Source: Apostichopus japonicus
Taxonomy: Eukaryota; Echinodermata; Holothuroidea; Aspidochirotida; Stichopodidae
DNA length: 64,000 bases
Reading direction: 5' to 3'
Assembly (NCBI RefSeq): GCF_037975245.1
Contig: NC_092562.1
Location: 32,492,554 to 32,556,553 of the forward strand
Shown: piece by piece, positions 21,851-34,434 of the stretch
Position numbering within the stretch: position 1 is the first letter of the stretch
Layout of the letters: each line of letters starts with the position of its first letter
The notes under the pieces: model-generated
What the model was told of the DNA's origin: nothing
The model's database searches: none
The model's input: only the letters and a program-made list of their open reading frames with translations
Position numbers and translations under genes: made by a program

Positions 21851-22993
21851 AAATGCAATATATTCTATTGTATGGAGAAAGCTCCATGATAGTCAATTTA
21901 TAAATCAGCTGTCTCCTCCATATGATCTTCATACATGGCTTTCTGTCTATTCACTGAACATGCCTCTTGAAGGTTACTAGAGTTATTGTGCCAGAATATG
22001 TAGTATATATGTGAAAACTTCAAAATTTGGGCATATATCTTGGCAAAGGAAAATGTAACTTAATGTTGCTAATCCTCAAGACGTCGAAAGAGAGTATTTT
22101 CATCTCAGTGTCGTAAATGATGAAGTGAAAAATTATCTAGATCAAATTTGGACTATTCTATCCATAACAGTTTGAAATGTTTAACATTTTAGGTGCAACA
22201 CCAGCTATACAGAGTGTAATGTTATATTGTTGTGTTCTGCTAACTTCTAATGCTCGAGAACACACACTTTCTACCTAGATTGAAAAGTATTAAAGTAGAA
22301 TTGCATAAATTGGTAATGTGCTTGTATGGTTCCTTGACAGTATTCTAAGAAAATCTTATGTAACTTATCTCATATGGTTTGTAAACTAATGTAACTGCTA
22401 TTGTACAGTCCATGGTAAATGTATTGAATTTGTGAGCCTCTTAAGGGTTCGATCTTGTCTCATTCAGCCATTGCAAAGGAACATTCCTTTTGAAAGTCTA
22501 GACTATGACTAGTATTGTTGGTCTGCAGGATTTGATTTTTATAGCCATGAAACATGATTGTTTGTCTTTCAAAGCTGTGCTGAGAGGCAATAGAAGTGTC
22601 AGGAACATGGGCATGTTCTTACTGATATTTTTATGTACAAATGCAATTTAAAGAAAATACAGATGTGTAGGCATTCTTTGAAGTCTTGCCAATATTTATA
22701 TCAAAGTTTACAAAATTTGTTGTTGTTTTGTACTTTGACCTTGATGGATGGAAAGAAAATGTGAAACTGTAAACTTTTGTCTCTGGTAATTCTTTTTCCT
22801 TCTTGTCATTTGCAAAGTATTAGAACTGCAATCAATGTAAAAATGAAAGTAGGGTGGAGTTCCTCTGGTTCTGAACAACGCTGTTAATTTTCCGTACTAG
22901 TAGTAAAAGCCACACCCTTTAGTGAAAAACATTTAATTTTCATAGTTAAGACATGCAGAAGAAGAAAGGAGTATTTGGCTGATTCTGGATATG

Positions 22994-23035
22994 AATAAAA
23001 ATTCATGTTTTAAAGAATATTGTAGCTGTAATAAA
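22994..23035 (+). terminator. Candidate JUN polyadenylation signals
   Basis: AATAAA occurs at 22,994-22,999 and 23,030-23,035, about 1.9-2 kb after the stop codon. AU-rich stretches with ATTTA-like pentamers (for example CAATATTTATAT near 22,690) occur before it, as expected for an unstable immediate-early transcript. An earlier cleavage site cannot be excluded. Confidence 0.45.
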
Positions 23036-23311
23036 CATGACTATAACAGCAGTTCATTATCAAGTTTTAACAACTTTTACTTCACTGCTGATGGCTTCCA
23101 GAATGAATAATTAAGATGGTTGTAGCATCTGGGAATCTAATGAGACTTGTCTCTTTCATTTTATTTTCAGCATGCAAAATATTTGGGCTAATACCAAATG
23201 ATTTAGTGTCGGTTGTAAAACCCTACCAACAATCTGCAACATTTGAGCTAATTAAACAGGAAAATAGATAATATCCAACCATGTGTCATGTTATATCACA
23301 GATCCTGGTAA

Positions 23312-24588
23312 CAGGGTTGGCCGGTTTTTACCGGGCGTTTTTTACCGCCTATAAGTGGGAAAAACTGGGAAAAACCTAAAATTATATAGAATTCCTAAAA
23401 ATTCATGTGGAACTTGTGGAGGAGCATAGAAACTACAAGAAAATGGCATCTTATGGAAGGGGGTTGGGTTACATCCAAAGAACAGCCATGATCTATAACT
23501 TTGTGAGTTTACCGATTAGACTATTGTAAATAATTCAAATAAATAATATATTGGATGCTCAAATCAACCAACTTTATTTTCCTATCGAGATGCATAATTC
23601 CATAATCTAGAGAATGGACAAGTATCAAACTGTTGGTGCCTCCTAGGGCTATGGTTTGTCATATTATACATGTCACATTGTCTTGTTACATATAATTCAA
23701 CACCATCCCAAAAACAGATCCAGATGATGATTCATATCCAAGAACGATCACTTCATGTCTGCCATAAATTGTACTCTGTTCACACTTCGCATTAGGCACT
23801 GTACTATGCTTATATTGCTTATAGGCACTATACTGTGTGACTGTTGTGACATCAACTAATTTAAGAATAAGTAACATCTGGAACAGTAACCTGTGTTGTT
23901 GATACTCTTACCTCTTCAGTTAGCCTATACACAGGAAGTGCCCAGTATCACCTCACCTGTCCACCTCAAAGTGTTTAATCACTCATGCATGAAGTTGTAT
24001 AATAATTGGACCATGTTTGCATCAAGGTAAACAGTTTGGTTGTGTGAATGGCTCGATAGGGCCATTGTGTGTTTAATACTTAAATTGGGCCCATGTGCCT
24101 TACATAGTTTCAAAGCAGTTTATATTGAGCCCCCTGGATTGAAGTTCACCTCAATAGACTGTTGCCTACTGTATTAATTGAATGAACTGTCTGAGCACAT
24201 AATAGGCCTGAAGAATTTAGGAGGGGTGAGTGTCCCAGTGAAGACCCAGAATGGTTTGGGCAATAGGCAATGCATACTGCTAAAGAGATCGTGACAGAAT
24301 AACTATACATGTGCAATATGAAAAATACTCTTTTTTCCACAAAAAGTAGAATTAGGGTTGTGATAAAATAGCTCAAAATGAAGCTAAGAAACTCCCATAT
24401 TCAATAACATATGCCTGTCATGAAACAATATCGTGCCTACTGATGACCCATGCATATTACAGACAAGTAATAATAGTTTTCGAGACGGAGGCGGTTTTTA
24501 CCAGTATTTACCAGTTTTTCCCGGTTTTTACCTGGTTTTTACCGCTTAGTGGGAAAAACAGGTTTTTCCCAGGAAAATGCCAACCCTG
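23312..24588. mobile_element. Non-autonomous hAT-like element (1,277 bp) with exact 8-bp TSD
   Basis: It begins CAGGGTTGGCCGGTTTTTAC and ends with the inverse of CAGGGTTGGCATTTTCC; CAGGGTTGGC is a typical hAT terminus. Flanking direct repeats CCTGGTAA at 23,304-23,311 and 24,589-24,596 are exact. Subterminal regions on both sides carry inverted, repeated GGTTTTTACC and GGGAAAAAC motifs. The interior holds no transposase and looks AT-rich and unique. The exact TSD suggests a fairly recent insertion. Confidence 0.88.
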
Positions 24589-24714
24589 CCTGGTAAAGAC
24601 ATCCTTGCAGACTAGTCCAATCAAAACCCTAGAAAAGAGTTAATTAGGACTACATTAATTGCAGTAACATTGTTCTGCTCTGAACTTCATTACTGACTGG
24701 TCTCTTGTACAGTA

Positions 24715-26468
24715 GACTAAGCACTGCTGATATGTAGGCACCATGTTGTCCTAGACAACCATGTTGGGCAAATCTTGGTCTAGTTTTTGACTGACCTATA
24801 AGACACCAAGTTATATCATTACATCCTGGACAAACATGATAAACAAATCCTGATCTTCTGATTGTTGACTGATCTATAGATACCAAGTTATATATATCCT
24901 AGACAACCATGATAGACAAGTCTTGATATTGTGATTGGTGACTGACATATAGACACCAAATTATATATTGTACATCCTGGACAACCATGATAGACAAGTC
25001 TTGATCTCCTGTTTGTTGACTGATCTAGATACCAAGTTATATATTGTACATCCTGGACAACCATGATAGATAGGTCTTGATCTTGTGATTGGTGACTGAT
25101 ATATAGACACCAAATTATATATTGTACATCCTGGACAACCATGATAGACAAGTCTGGATCTCCTGTTTGTTGACTGATCTATAGACACCAAGTTATATAT
25201 TGTACATCCTGGACAACCATGATAGATAGGTCTTGATCTCCTGTTTGTTGACTGATCTATAGACACCAAGTTATATATTGTACATCATGGACAACCATGA
25301 TAAACAAATCCTGATCTCCTGTTTGTTGACTGATATATAGACACCAAATTATATATTGTACATCCTGGACAACCATGATAGACAAGTCTTGATCTTGTGA
25401 TTGGTGACTGATCTATAGATACCAAGTTATATATTGTACATCCTGGACAACCATGATAGACAAGTCTTGATCTTTTGATTGGTGACTGACATATAGACAC
25501 CAAATTATATATTGTACATCCTGGACAACCATGATAGACAAGTCTTGATCTTTTGATTGTTGACTGATCTATAGACACCAAATTATATATTGTACATCCT
25601 GGACAACCATGATAGACAAGTCTTGATCTTTTGATTGGTGACTGATATATAGACACCAAATTATATATTGTACATCCTGGACAACCATGATAGACAAGTC
25701 TTGATCTTTTGATTGGTGACTGATCTATAGATACCAAGTTATATATTGTACATCCTGGACAACCATGATAGACAAGTCTTGATCTTTTGATTGGTGACTG
25801 GTATATAGACACCAAATTATATATTGTACATCCTGGACAACCATGATAGACAAGTCTTGATCTTGTGATTGGTGACTGATCTATAGACACCAAGTTATAT
25901 ATTGTACATCCTGGACAACCATGATAGACAAGTCTTGATCTTTTGATTGGTGACTGATATATAGACACCAAATTATATATTGTACATCCTGGACAACCAT
26001 GATAGACAAATCCTGATCTTCTGATTGTTGACTGATCTATAGATACCAAGTTATATATTGTACATCCTGGACAACCATGATAGACAAGTCTTGATCTTGT
26101 GATTGGTGACTGATCTATAGATACCAAGTTATATATTGTACATCCTGGACAACCATGATAGACAAGTCTTGATCTTTTGATTGGTGACTGATATATAGAC
26201 ACCAAATTATATATTGTACATCCTGGACAACCATGATAGACAAATCCTGATCTTCTGATTGTTGACTGATCTATAGATACCAAGTTATATATTGTACATC
26301 CTGGACAACCATGATAGACAAGTCTTGATCTTGTGATTGGTGACTGATCTATAGATACCAAGTTATATATTGTACATCCTGGACAACCATGATAGACAAG
26401 TCTTGATCTTGTGATTGTTGACTGATATATAGACACCAAGTTATATATTGTACATCCTGGACAACCAT
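24715..26468. repeat. 78-bp satellite array, first block (about 22 units)
   Basis: The unit ACAACCATGATAGACAAGTC ... ATATATTGTACATCCTGG is exactly 78 bp in most copies. Because 78 is divisible by three, a long frame stays open on the minus strand (about 25,285-26,439); there is no sign that it is a gene. The left edge is diverged and the centre homogeneous, as expected of unequal exchange. The TGATATATAG/CAAATT and TGATCTATAG/CAAGTT unit types partly alternate. Confidence 0.95.
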
Positions 26469-27419
26469 AGTTTTTTTTGTGGCTATAAATAGAAAATAAT
26501 GCGTTAGATTATTTATCCAAATCATATTTGGCGGTGGCTAAAACTTCATCCAACACATGCTGCATTAGGTAAAAGACTCTTCGTGGTCGTTTCTGTGACC
26601 TGTGACCGTATAGCATGTTGTCACTCATGATTATTATCATAATGTCTGTACATCTCTAGTGTATGAGTGTAAGTACGTACAATCATATATATGATCCAAA
26701 TCGATATGGGTTCACAGGGTTTCCATTTGGCCTGTTTCCTACAAGAATTCTAACCGCCGGCGCGTAGCCAAGGGGGGGGGGGGGCGAAGGGGAAGAGCGC
26801 CCCCTCGAGCATATTTTTCGTATTTTCTTATGATATCGAATTTTTATAGTAGCCTTTGTAAGAGGTTTTAATATTTGAACACCAATAAATTAACTTTGTC
26901 TGAATTTTGAAAATTCCCATGCAGAGGTTGAAGGGTTTTTCTTAATATTGGTTGTCCATAGATCAAATTTTGTGCAACATATTATGGGTATGTTCTGAAG
27001 CGAATTTATTATTCAAATTCTGAACAAATAATGGGCTTAAAACCTTGAAAAGTGGTATTGTGGGCCGTTACGTAGTATTACCTACGACAGCAATGATCCA
27101 CAGGAGATGCGATGGGGTCGAACATGATGTGTGACTGGTGACAATCTTCAAGAAGGTTATGGATGATAAAAACTATTGGGAAAAAATTGGTTCTCAGACC
27201 AAAGTGTACATCTGGTTGGTTATTTTCAAGCCCGAGAAGTGCCATTTCCAGTGATCTGGGGGGCTATCAAAACCAGAAATTTTCTTGTACGCTGTGCGCC
27301 AACCAATGGTGGCGCTTCGCTTTGATAGTAATTCGCGTCCCCGGGTTAGAAAATCCTGGATACGCGCCTGTACCCGAGCAAATGTCCCCCCCCCCCCAAT
27401 ATTTGAAACAAATTGCCGC
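26469..27419. mobile_element. Insertion splitting the 78-bp array; contains repeat family R1 copy 1
   Basis: The array stops at ACAACCATAG and restarts at CTGGACACCAAGG. In between lies foreign sequence. The part 26,759-27,368 starts GGCGCGTAGCCAAGG and ends CCTGGATACGCGCC, an imperfect inverted pair. The block 26,846-27,365 is repeated at 32,035-32,645. G and C homopolymers sit inside both ends. No protein was recognised. Confidence 0.7.
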
Positions 27420-28235
27420 CCCTGGACACCAAGGTATATGTTGTACATCCTAGATCACCATGACAGACAAATACCTTATCTTCTGTTTGTTGACTGATCC
27501 ATAGTGACCAATTAGTTTTATGTTGTACACCCTGTACAACCATGATATAGACAAATCCTGATCTTATGATTGTTGACTGATCCATAGTGACCAGTTATAT
27601 GTTATACACCCTGTACAACCATGATATAGACAAATCCTGATCTTATGTTTGTTGACTGATCCATAGTGACGAGTTATATGTTGTACATCCTGGACAACCA
27701 TGATATAGACAAATCCCGATCTTCTGATTGTTGATTGATATATAGAGAACAAGTTATATATTGCACATCTTGGAGAATCATGATAGGCAAAATTTGATCT
27801 AGTCTTGATCTAATTATTGACTGATCAATAGACACCAAGTTTTATATTACCGCATACATCCTGGTCAACCATGATAGACAAATCTTGATCTAGTCTTGAT
27901 CTAATTGTTGACTGATTTATAGGCACCAAGTTATATAGGCCTACTGTACATCTTGGACAACCATGATGATAGACAAATCTTGTGATTGGTGACTGATCTA
28001 TAGATACCAAGTTATATATTGTACATCCTGGACAACCATGATAGACAAATCTTGATCTAGTCTTGATCTAATTGTTGACTGATTTATAGGCACCAAGTTA
28101 TATAGACTAGCTACTGTACAGCTCGGACAACCATGATAGACAAATCTTGTGATTGGTGACTGATCTATAGATACCAAGTTATATATTGTACATCCTGGAC
28201 AACCATGATGGACAAGTCTTGATCTTGTGATTGGT
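27420..28235. repeat. 78-bp satellite array, second, more diverged block
   Basis: Continues the same unit after the insertion, but with variants such as TGATATAGACAAATCC and GATCTAGTCTTGATCTAATTG. The last ~400 bp form a longer two-unit pattern repeated twice (about 27,855-28,010 and 28,025-28,200). Confidence 0.9.
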
Positions 28236-29535
28236 AAAACTTGATGACAATGGGCTCCTGAATTTATGTCTAAAGTTTTATGTTAATCTCTTGTTTTAAT
28301 AATTATAAAAACTTCAAATAAACAACATGACTCTTGGCTGACTTTCAGCATCACTTGTCAACATGTTGATAACATCAGTTTAAATCTTCATTGTGGCTTT
28401 TATGTTGGAATTGACCTAATGGTCTGTGACAATGTACCTAATGGTCTGTCTAGACCAGGTTTTCCAGTCACATTATTTGATAGGCCTCAACAACTTCCCA
28501 AACATTTAACAAGGTAATGAAATACAACAGGGACAGTTAGATTTGTTTTAAAACTTTCTAAAACATATCAAAGTTTGTTTTAAGTAATCCTTTAATGATG
28601 ACATTCCCTAACAATTTCACAGTATCTTCAAGTGCCATATTTTACCATTTACTACTAAACAAGTTAATAACCTATTCTTCAATTCTTTGACAGGCTACTC
28701 AGTCCAGTGTTACGAAAAGAAAAAAATAATAATGCACATCATAAAGTATTTGAAAGTCACATTTCAAATCCTTGAAGCATCCACCTGATAGAAGTGGTCA
28801 TTCCCCATTAATTCTGCTGATACTAGTGCCTGAATCATATACCCTACACTGTAATGTGCAACTATCTCTGTCTGACAATGCTAGCTGGGCCGAGCAAGCT
28901 ACTGATTAGTACGCGAATAGTCCATGTATACATATGCCTGTATTATTGCAACACGTTCAACTGCATCGACAGTTAAGTCTATGCAGTCCGCAGGCACACA
29001 CTGTAGCAGAAGCTGTGATTAATTTCAATGGACTGAGCCGGGGTTTTCCTGTCTGATGACCTTCAACACATACCTACTCAGCTAGCTGCAGCACACAACA
29101 AAGGAGGGTGTACACAGCATATAGTGCGTGTCGTTAGTTGTCTGTACAACTTGGTGCTGCCTTTACGTGGAAGTGTTACCCTGTGCCATGTTTTGCATTA
29201 CTTACTGTAGGCGTACAGTGCATACAGCAGTAACTGCGTGCCAATGTTGCAGAAAAAAACAACCACACGGCCTTGTAGACAATTGGATGAAAACACATAA
29301 TAAGCTTACATATTTCAATTACTAGTTAGTACTATGATAACTACGACCAAAAGTAAACATGCATGCAAGTGTTTTCTTTAGCCTCTGTATAGCGACTATG
29401 TTATATTTATTTCCAATATGAATAGGCAGACCTTACGTATTTTTGAGGTTTCGATGATAATCGTAACCTATGTAGTCATGCAGGCGTATGAGTATGTGGG
29501 TGTACTGCGTGTGCGTGTGTGACGCTTTGCTTGTA
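28236..29535. other. No recognisable gene
   Basis: Unique-looking AT-rich sequence. Short frames on the plus strand (for example near 29,128) lack recognisable domains and splice context. Confidence 0.5.
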
Positions 29536-30200
29536 TTCACGATATCTCAAGATGGGAAGCTTGGACCCATCTCATATTACGTGTGTAGGAGAACCACATT
29601 AACAAGAAAAGGCCTATTGTTTTTAGTGGAGGTCAAAGGTCATTTGTGGACACCAGGGATCAGTGGCGTAGGAAGGTACTTTTGAGTGGGGGGCTGAAGA
29701 CTGATGGCCGGCCTGGGGAGGGGTCTAAGGGGATGGGGTGTCCCCCTCCCCTTTGGAATTTTTTTCATTTCCAGGTGGCCTCAGATGCAATTTGGTGCAA
29801 TATAGCACACTTCAACACCCACTCCATTTTGTAAAGAATTTTGCATTTTCACCTGGCCTTAGATGCAATTTGGTGCTTCAAATGAGATTTTTTTCTCATT
29901 TGGAAATGAAAAAGGGGTTTTCTGACTTGCGGAGCGGGGGACGAAACGATACTTCCGCCCCCCATATTTTTCACTGGGGGCTGGCGCCCCCAGCCCCCCC
30001 CCCCGGTTCCTACGCCCTTGCCAGGGATCAAATTGTGAAAACCTTGTAAACACGATATCTCAAGAAGGGAATCTTGGATCAGTCTCATATTTCGCGTTAA
30101 GGAATACCACATTAAGTACAAGAACCCTATTGTTTTTTGTGGCGGTCAAAGGTCATTCGGAGTCGCCAGAGGCCAATTGTGGAAACAATGTTTAATAAGC
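29536..30200 (+). repeat. Two-copy tandem repeat, the first copy carrying a MITE
   Basis: CACGATATCTCAAGA-GGGAA ... CACATTAA ... CCTATTGTTTTT ... GGTCAAAGGTCATT occurs at about 29,538-29,645 and again at 30,051-30,160. After removing the insertion at 29,663-30,020 the period is about 155 bp. Confidence 0.8.
29663..30020. mobile_element. MITE, 358 bp, with 10-bp direct flanking repeats
   Basis: It starts GTGGCGTAGGAAGG and ends with the inverse of CAAGGGCGTAGGAACC, sharing GGCGTAGGAA. It is flanked by CCAGGGATCA at 29,653-29,662 and 30,021-30,030. The neighbouring tandem copy has the uninterrupted sequence (GCCAGAGGCCAATTGTGG), which serves as an empty site. The interior is partly duplicated (CAGATGCAATTTGGTGC twice), with C and G runs near the ends. 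No coding capacity. Confidence 0.8.
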
Positions 30201-30459
30201 TACCGTATCTCGAACCGACCACCCTATAAGATAGTATGTGTGTTACGCCTCATAAGAATAGGAGAGGCTGTTGGCAATTGGAAATTAGCTTATGGGCATC
30301 CGTAGATAATATCAGCGAACCAGTGACCAACGTTGAATTAACTGTGTCGCTATTTGCATCGGCACTCCGTACATAAAAGTGAATAAAGGTTTATATTGCT
30401 AGTACATAAAATCTGCAACTTTGTTACTTAAATAGCCTATGGTGTTCCTCAGGGATCAG

Positions 30460-30830
30460 CAGTGGCGGAGCTAGGGGTATTGGTCAGAGGGGGCGAGAAT
30501 GGTCTGTATGGGTGCTTTCGACTTTATCTAAGCGGAGCGCCACCACAGGTTGGCGCAGAGCGTACAGAAGTTTTTTGAGTAAAGATACTCCCTATATCGC
30601 CGGAAATTACCCTTTCTTGGCCTTGCTAATGTGCAGATAAACGAAGAATAAATAGGTGTCATCGCCAACAAAATGTGACAAATGTCAATAGGTAGATGAG
30701 AGCGCAATAAAAAAGTAAATAATCGCGAATAAGTAAAAAGTGGTGAATAGCTGAAAAGGGCGCCAGCAGTCCATTTGAGTCCGTCAGGGAGGGCATCCGC
30801 CCCCCTGACTGTATGGACGCTCCGCCACTG
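30460..30830. mobile_element. MITE, 371 bp, perfect 12-bp terminal inverted repeats
   Basis: The ends are CAGTGGCGGAGC and GCTCCGCCACTG, exact inverses. Flanks GGGATCAG (30,452-30,459) and GGAATCAG (30,831-30,838) match at 7 of 8 positions, a slightly decayed target-site duplication. Inside, near 30,530-30,570, is a short stretch (GCGGAGCGCCACC ... GGCGCAGAGCGTAC) resembling the inverse of the R1 family. Confidence 0.78.
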
Positions 30831-30867
30831 GGAATCAGTACTAGGACCAAAGTTATACACCTTGTAC

Positions 30868-31045
30868 AGCCGCGTATCCAGGGGAGTTGGGGGCGCGCCC
30901 CCCCCCCCGGGTAAGAAAAAGAGGAGAGAAAAAAAGAGAAGAAAAAAGGTAAAAAAGAGGGGCCCGGGAAGAAAGAGGAGGAAGAAAGGGAAAAGAAAAA
31001 GAACAAAGAGAGAAAACGGAGAAAAGGACGCACCCATCACTTCTT
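30868..31045. repeat. R1-like terminus plus purine-rich low-complexity tract
   Basis: CAGCCGCGTATCCAGGGG resembles the inverse of the right end of the R1 family (CCTGGATACGCG). It is followed by a C-tract and about 130 bases that are almost entirely A and G, so the Lys/Arg-rich or Phe/Leu/Ser-rich frames here are compositional. Confidence 0.65.
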
Positions 31046-31589
31046 GAGATTGTTCCCATCTGCATGAAAACGCGCGCCCTACAACCCTACACCCCACCCC
31101 TCTAATCGCTTCCCGATGAATAACGAAACTTAATTAATGACCTTCGCCCGTAGTACCAAGACCTTGTCAAAGTCCGGCAACACACCACTTCATCGATAAC
31201 AAGTGATCGCGTTGTGTATTCGTAACGTCTAGAGGTCGTGCACTGACCTACATGGAGTGTGACCACTCCCGATTTTGCAATTTCCCAAGATCTGGCCCGG
31301 AATCCCCAAGAAATCCCAAGGACACTGTACTGTATGGATATCTAGCAATATCTAGGGATGAAAATCCCAAGATCTTCCCTAAACTGAACGTAGATAGAGA
31401 ATCGAAGCCTTCAGTGTGTAATGAACTTGAAACTGCGTCTTTCGAAATGAAAAGAATGTGTGGCATTGCATGCACTATAAACAGATAAAACTTATTTATT
31501 TGAGTCTCATTTCAATTATTCAAATTTTTAAAGCAAACAGCAGATCCAGGATGAATAGTCTCTAAACTGTGTATGTGTATAGTACTAGT

Positions 31590-31980
31590 CATAGGCGTAG
31601 TAGCCCAATGTGATTGGGGGGGGGGGGGGGCTGTAACTACTTGCCCGGAAAATATAAGCAAACTTTTTCGTGGGCTCCGCACGCGTTTAACATGTTATTG
31701 TACATATCATATAGGCATGCATCGGTTACTACATCGCATGCCAAATTACATACATCATTTGCCGTGTTATAACCGAAATGGCGAATTAGTCGGGCAAGCT
31801 TAGAACTTTATTTTAATTACCAATGAGATTTTTTTTAACTATTGATTTCCTATAGCTACATCATAGCATTTTATTTTTCTCTCAGAGGAGCTCGAAAAAT
31901 TCTCAGCATATTGCCCGAATTTTCCAAAAAATATCGGTTGGGGCTGCAGCCACCCCCACCGCCTCCTACGCATACGTGAG
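31590..31980. mobile_element. MITE-like element with GGCGTAG termini
   Basis: The left end ATAGGCGTAGTAGCCC, followed by a 15-G run, faces the right end CCCCACCGCCTCCTACGCAT. The layout matches the element at 29,663-30,020, but I could not identify a target-site duplication. Confidence 0.45.
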
Positions 31981-32029
31981 TAATGTTCGGTTTCGGAAAT
32001 ATCTGGTATTTTTTCATTTCCTCCAACGA

Positions 32030-32645
32030 AGTTTTATAGTATCCGTTATAAGAGGTTTTAATATTTGGACACTAATAAATTAACTGTGTCTGAATTTTCG
32101 AAAATTCCCTGAACAACATTCTTCATGATATTTCCTCTCTACTCGTGCAATTTTGAGCGGTCTGTTAGGGGTTGAAGGAGGTTTTTCTATATAGATGTCC
32201 ATAGATGAAATTTTGTGCAACATTACGTGTATGTTTCGAAGTGAATTTTTTCACAAGAATTGTGAATTTTCAAATTCTGAACAAATAATGGGCTTAAAAC
32301 CTTGAAAATGGGGCTTACGGGTATTGTGGGCCGCGACGTAGAATCACCTACAAAAAGCAATGATCCACAGGAGATGCGATGAGGTCGAACATGATATGTG
32401 ACTGTTGACAATCTTTAAAAAGGTTATTGATGAAAAAATAACTATTGGGAAATTCTTGGTTCTCAGGCAAAAGTGTACATCTGCTTGGTCATTTCAAGCC
32501 CGAAAAGTGCCATTTCCGGTGAGCTGGGGGGTATCAAAACCATCAATGTTCTTGTACGCTGCGCGCCAACTGATGGTGGCGCTCCGCTTAAATAGTAATT
32601 CTCGCCCCCCCGGATTAGAAAATCCTGGATACGCGTCTGCGGTGG
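32030..32645. repeat. Repeat family R1, copy 2
   Basis: Collinear with 26,846-27,368, from TAAGAGGTTTTAATATTTGG to AAAATCCTGGATACGCG. Shared landmarks are ACAAATAATGGGCTTAAAAC and GATCCACAGGAGATGCGATG. It differs by small indels. Its left terminus is missing or replaced by the adjacent MITE-like element. Confidence 0.85.
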
Positions 32646-33100
32646 CCAAACATCTCTTAAATTATTGCTAAAGGCAATTCATACATGACATCAGTCATAA
32701 TTCGCAAAATGTATAACAATTTAAGGAGTTTTGAGACAAGTTTGTTGTTATTGCTGCTAGGATTTTTTTCAAATATTTTCATTCAACCAGGTGCGAGTGT
32801 AGATGCTCATCCAACCTTAGATTTTCATTGCGTAAAAGATTGCTTTGATTTAGGCAGTGTAATGGAGTAATAGCGATAAATTGCAGCTAAAAGACAACAG
32901 AAATAATTGGGAAAGGTACGAATCGCGCTAATCGAGTATCATTTCAAAGTAGTAGCGAGATACTTTATGCTTAGGACTCGAAAACGCGCTGACAACACAT
33001 TGTAAATTTGTCAAGAACAGATGATGTACAACGTCATTACATAGTACATATAGTGTGGTCTGTTGTTCAATTGAAGTGAATATTATATAGTTTGAGTTAT
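32646..33100. other. No recognisable gene
   Basis: A short frame at 32,685-32,870 has a hydrophobic segment (LLLLLGFFSNIF) but no supporting context. Confidence 0.5.
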
Positions 33101-33115
33101 GAGAATTTTTAAAAC

Positions 33116-33910
33116 AACCTTTGCACCGACGCTACAGCCCACCCTGGTACCGACACTACAGGAATTTACTCCAACACTACATGCTGACCTTGTACTAACA
33201 CTACAAGCCTTTGCACCGATTTTAGAAGTCGCCCTGGTAACGACGGTACATGAATTTATACCTACGCTTCAGGCCGCATTGCTACCAACGCTACAGTAAT
33301 TTCTACCGACGCTACATGCCGCCCTGGTACCGACACTACAGGCCTTTGCACCGACGCTACATGATACCCTGGTATCGACGCTAAAGGAATTTGCAAAGAC
33401 GCTACAGTCTACCCTGGTACCGGCCTTTGTACAGTTGCTGGCCACCCTGGTACCGACGCTACAGGAATTTGCATCGACGCTACAGTCCTCCTTGGTCACG
33501 ACGCTATAGCTCTTTGCAATGAAGCTACAGGTCGCCCTGGTATCAACGCTACAGGCCTTTGCACCGACGCTACATGATACCCTGGTATTGACGCTAAAGG
33601 AATTTGCAAAGTCGCTAGAGGCTATCCTGGTACCGGCCTTTGTACAGTTGCTGGACACCCTTGTACCAACGCTACAGGAATTTGCACTGACACAGGGCAG
33701 CCTTTAGTGTCGGTGTAAAGGCATTCTGCGTCGTACCATGGACTGTTGCGGCGGCACAAGGGCGGCCTGTAGCGCCCGCTCATCGGTCTGTAGCGTCGGG
33801 GCAAAGGCCTGTAGCGTCGGTACCAATGCAGTTTGTAGCATAGGTGAAAATTCCTATCACGTCGGTACCCAACGTCGGTGCAGATTGCCTTAGCGCCGAT
33901 TCCATAAGCT
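33116..33910. repeat. 45-bp minisatellite
   Basis: The unit CCCTGGTACCGACGCTACAG plus GAATTTGCACCGACGCTACA-type half repeats every 45 bp, about 17 times. Each unit is itself two related ~22-bp halves sharing CCGACGCTACA. Frames on both strands are by-products. Confidence 0.92.
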
Positions 33911-34434
33911 ACAGTCCACCTTGGTACCGACTTTTGAGAGCAGTAAACGACCTGAATTTACAGCAATTTTAGAAAAGACCGATTATTAACATGTCTTTAT
34001 ATTTTCCTACCGAATTATCAATTTTTGGCTTTTCTATGACCCTCTTGGCTAATTCCACCGCTGTGGCGGTGGTAATTTCTGGTCCCTAATTATTGTCATT
34101 TCGATTTGGTTCATTTTGCAGTCGTGTATGGTGCCGGACACCCTGAGCAACCGCTGAAAACTTATGACCTGCGTTTTGTCCACGTGACGAGATACGGGGA
34201 TTCAAAGTATAGATCTAGAATCCTCTTCAAGTGCTTTCGGCCCATATCTACCGAACGCAAAATCCCACGTCGGAGTTCGTGATGGGCGACCTCGAACGTA
34301 TCGGATGCGATACCACTTGTCCTCTTCCTCCTGGCTCTGGGGCATATGATTTCGGGCATTTCTCCTAAATGTTTGGTTTGACCAAATTTTCACACGACTG
34401 TCTCCTTTGAAGGGCAGTATCTCTTGCTGGAGGT

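Noticed and set aside
25285-26439. 384-residue frame of 26-residue repeats on the minus strand
   Set aside because: Produced by a 78-bp satellite whose length is a multiple of three; frame is lost in flanking units and shows no signal peptide or domain.
30528-31097. Phe/Leu/Ser-rich minus-strand frame resembling a membrane protein
   Set aside because: Comes from an A/G-only low-complexity tract and overlaps MITE sequence.
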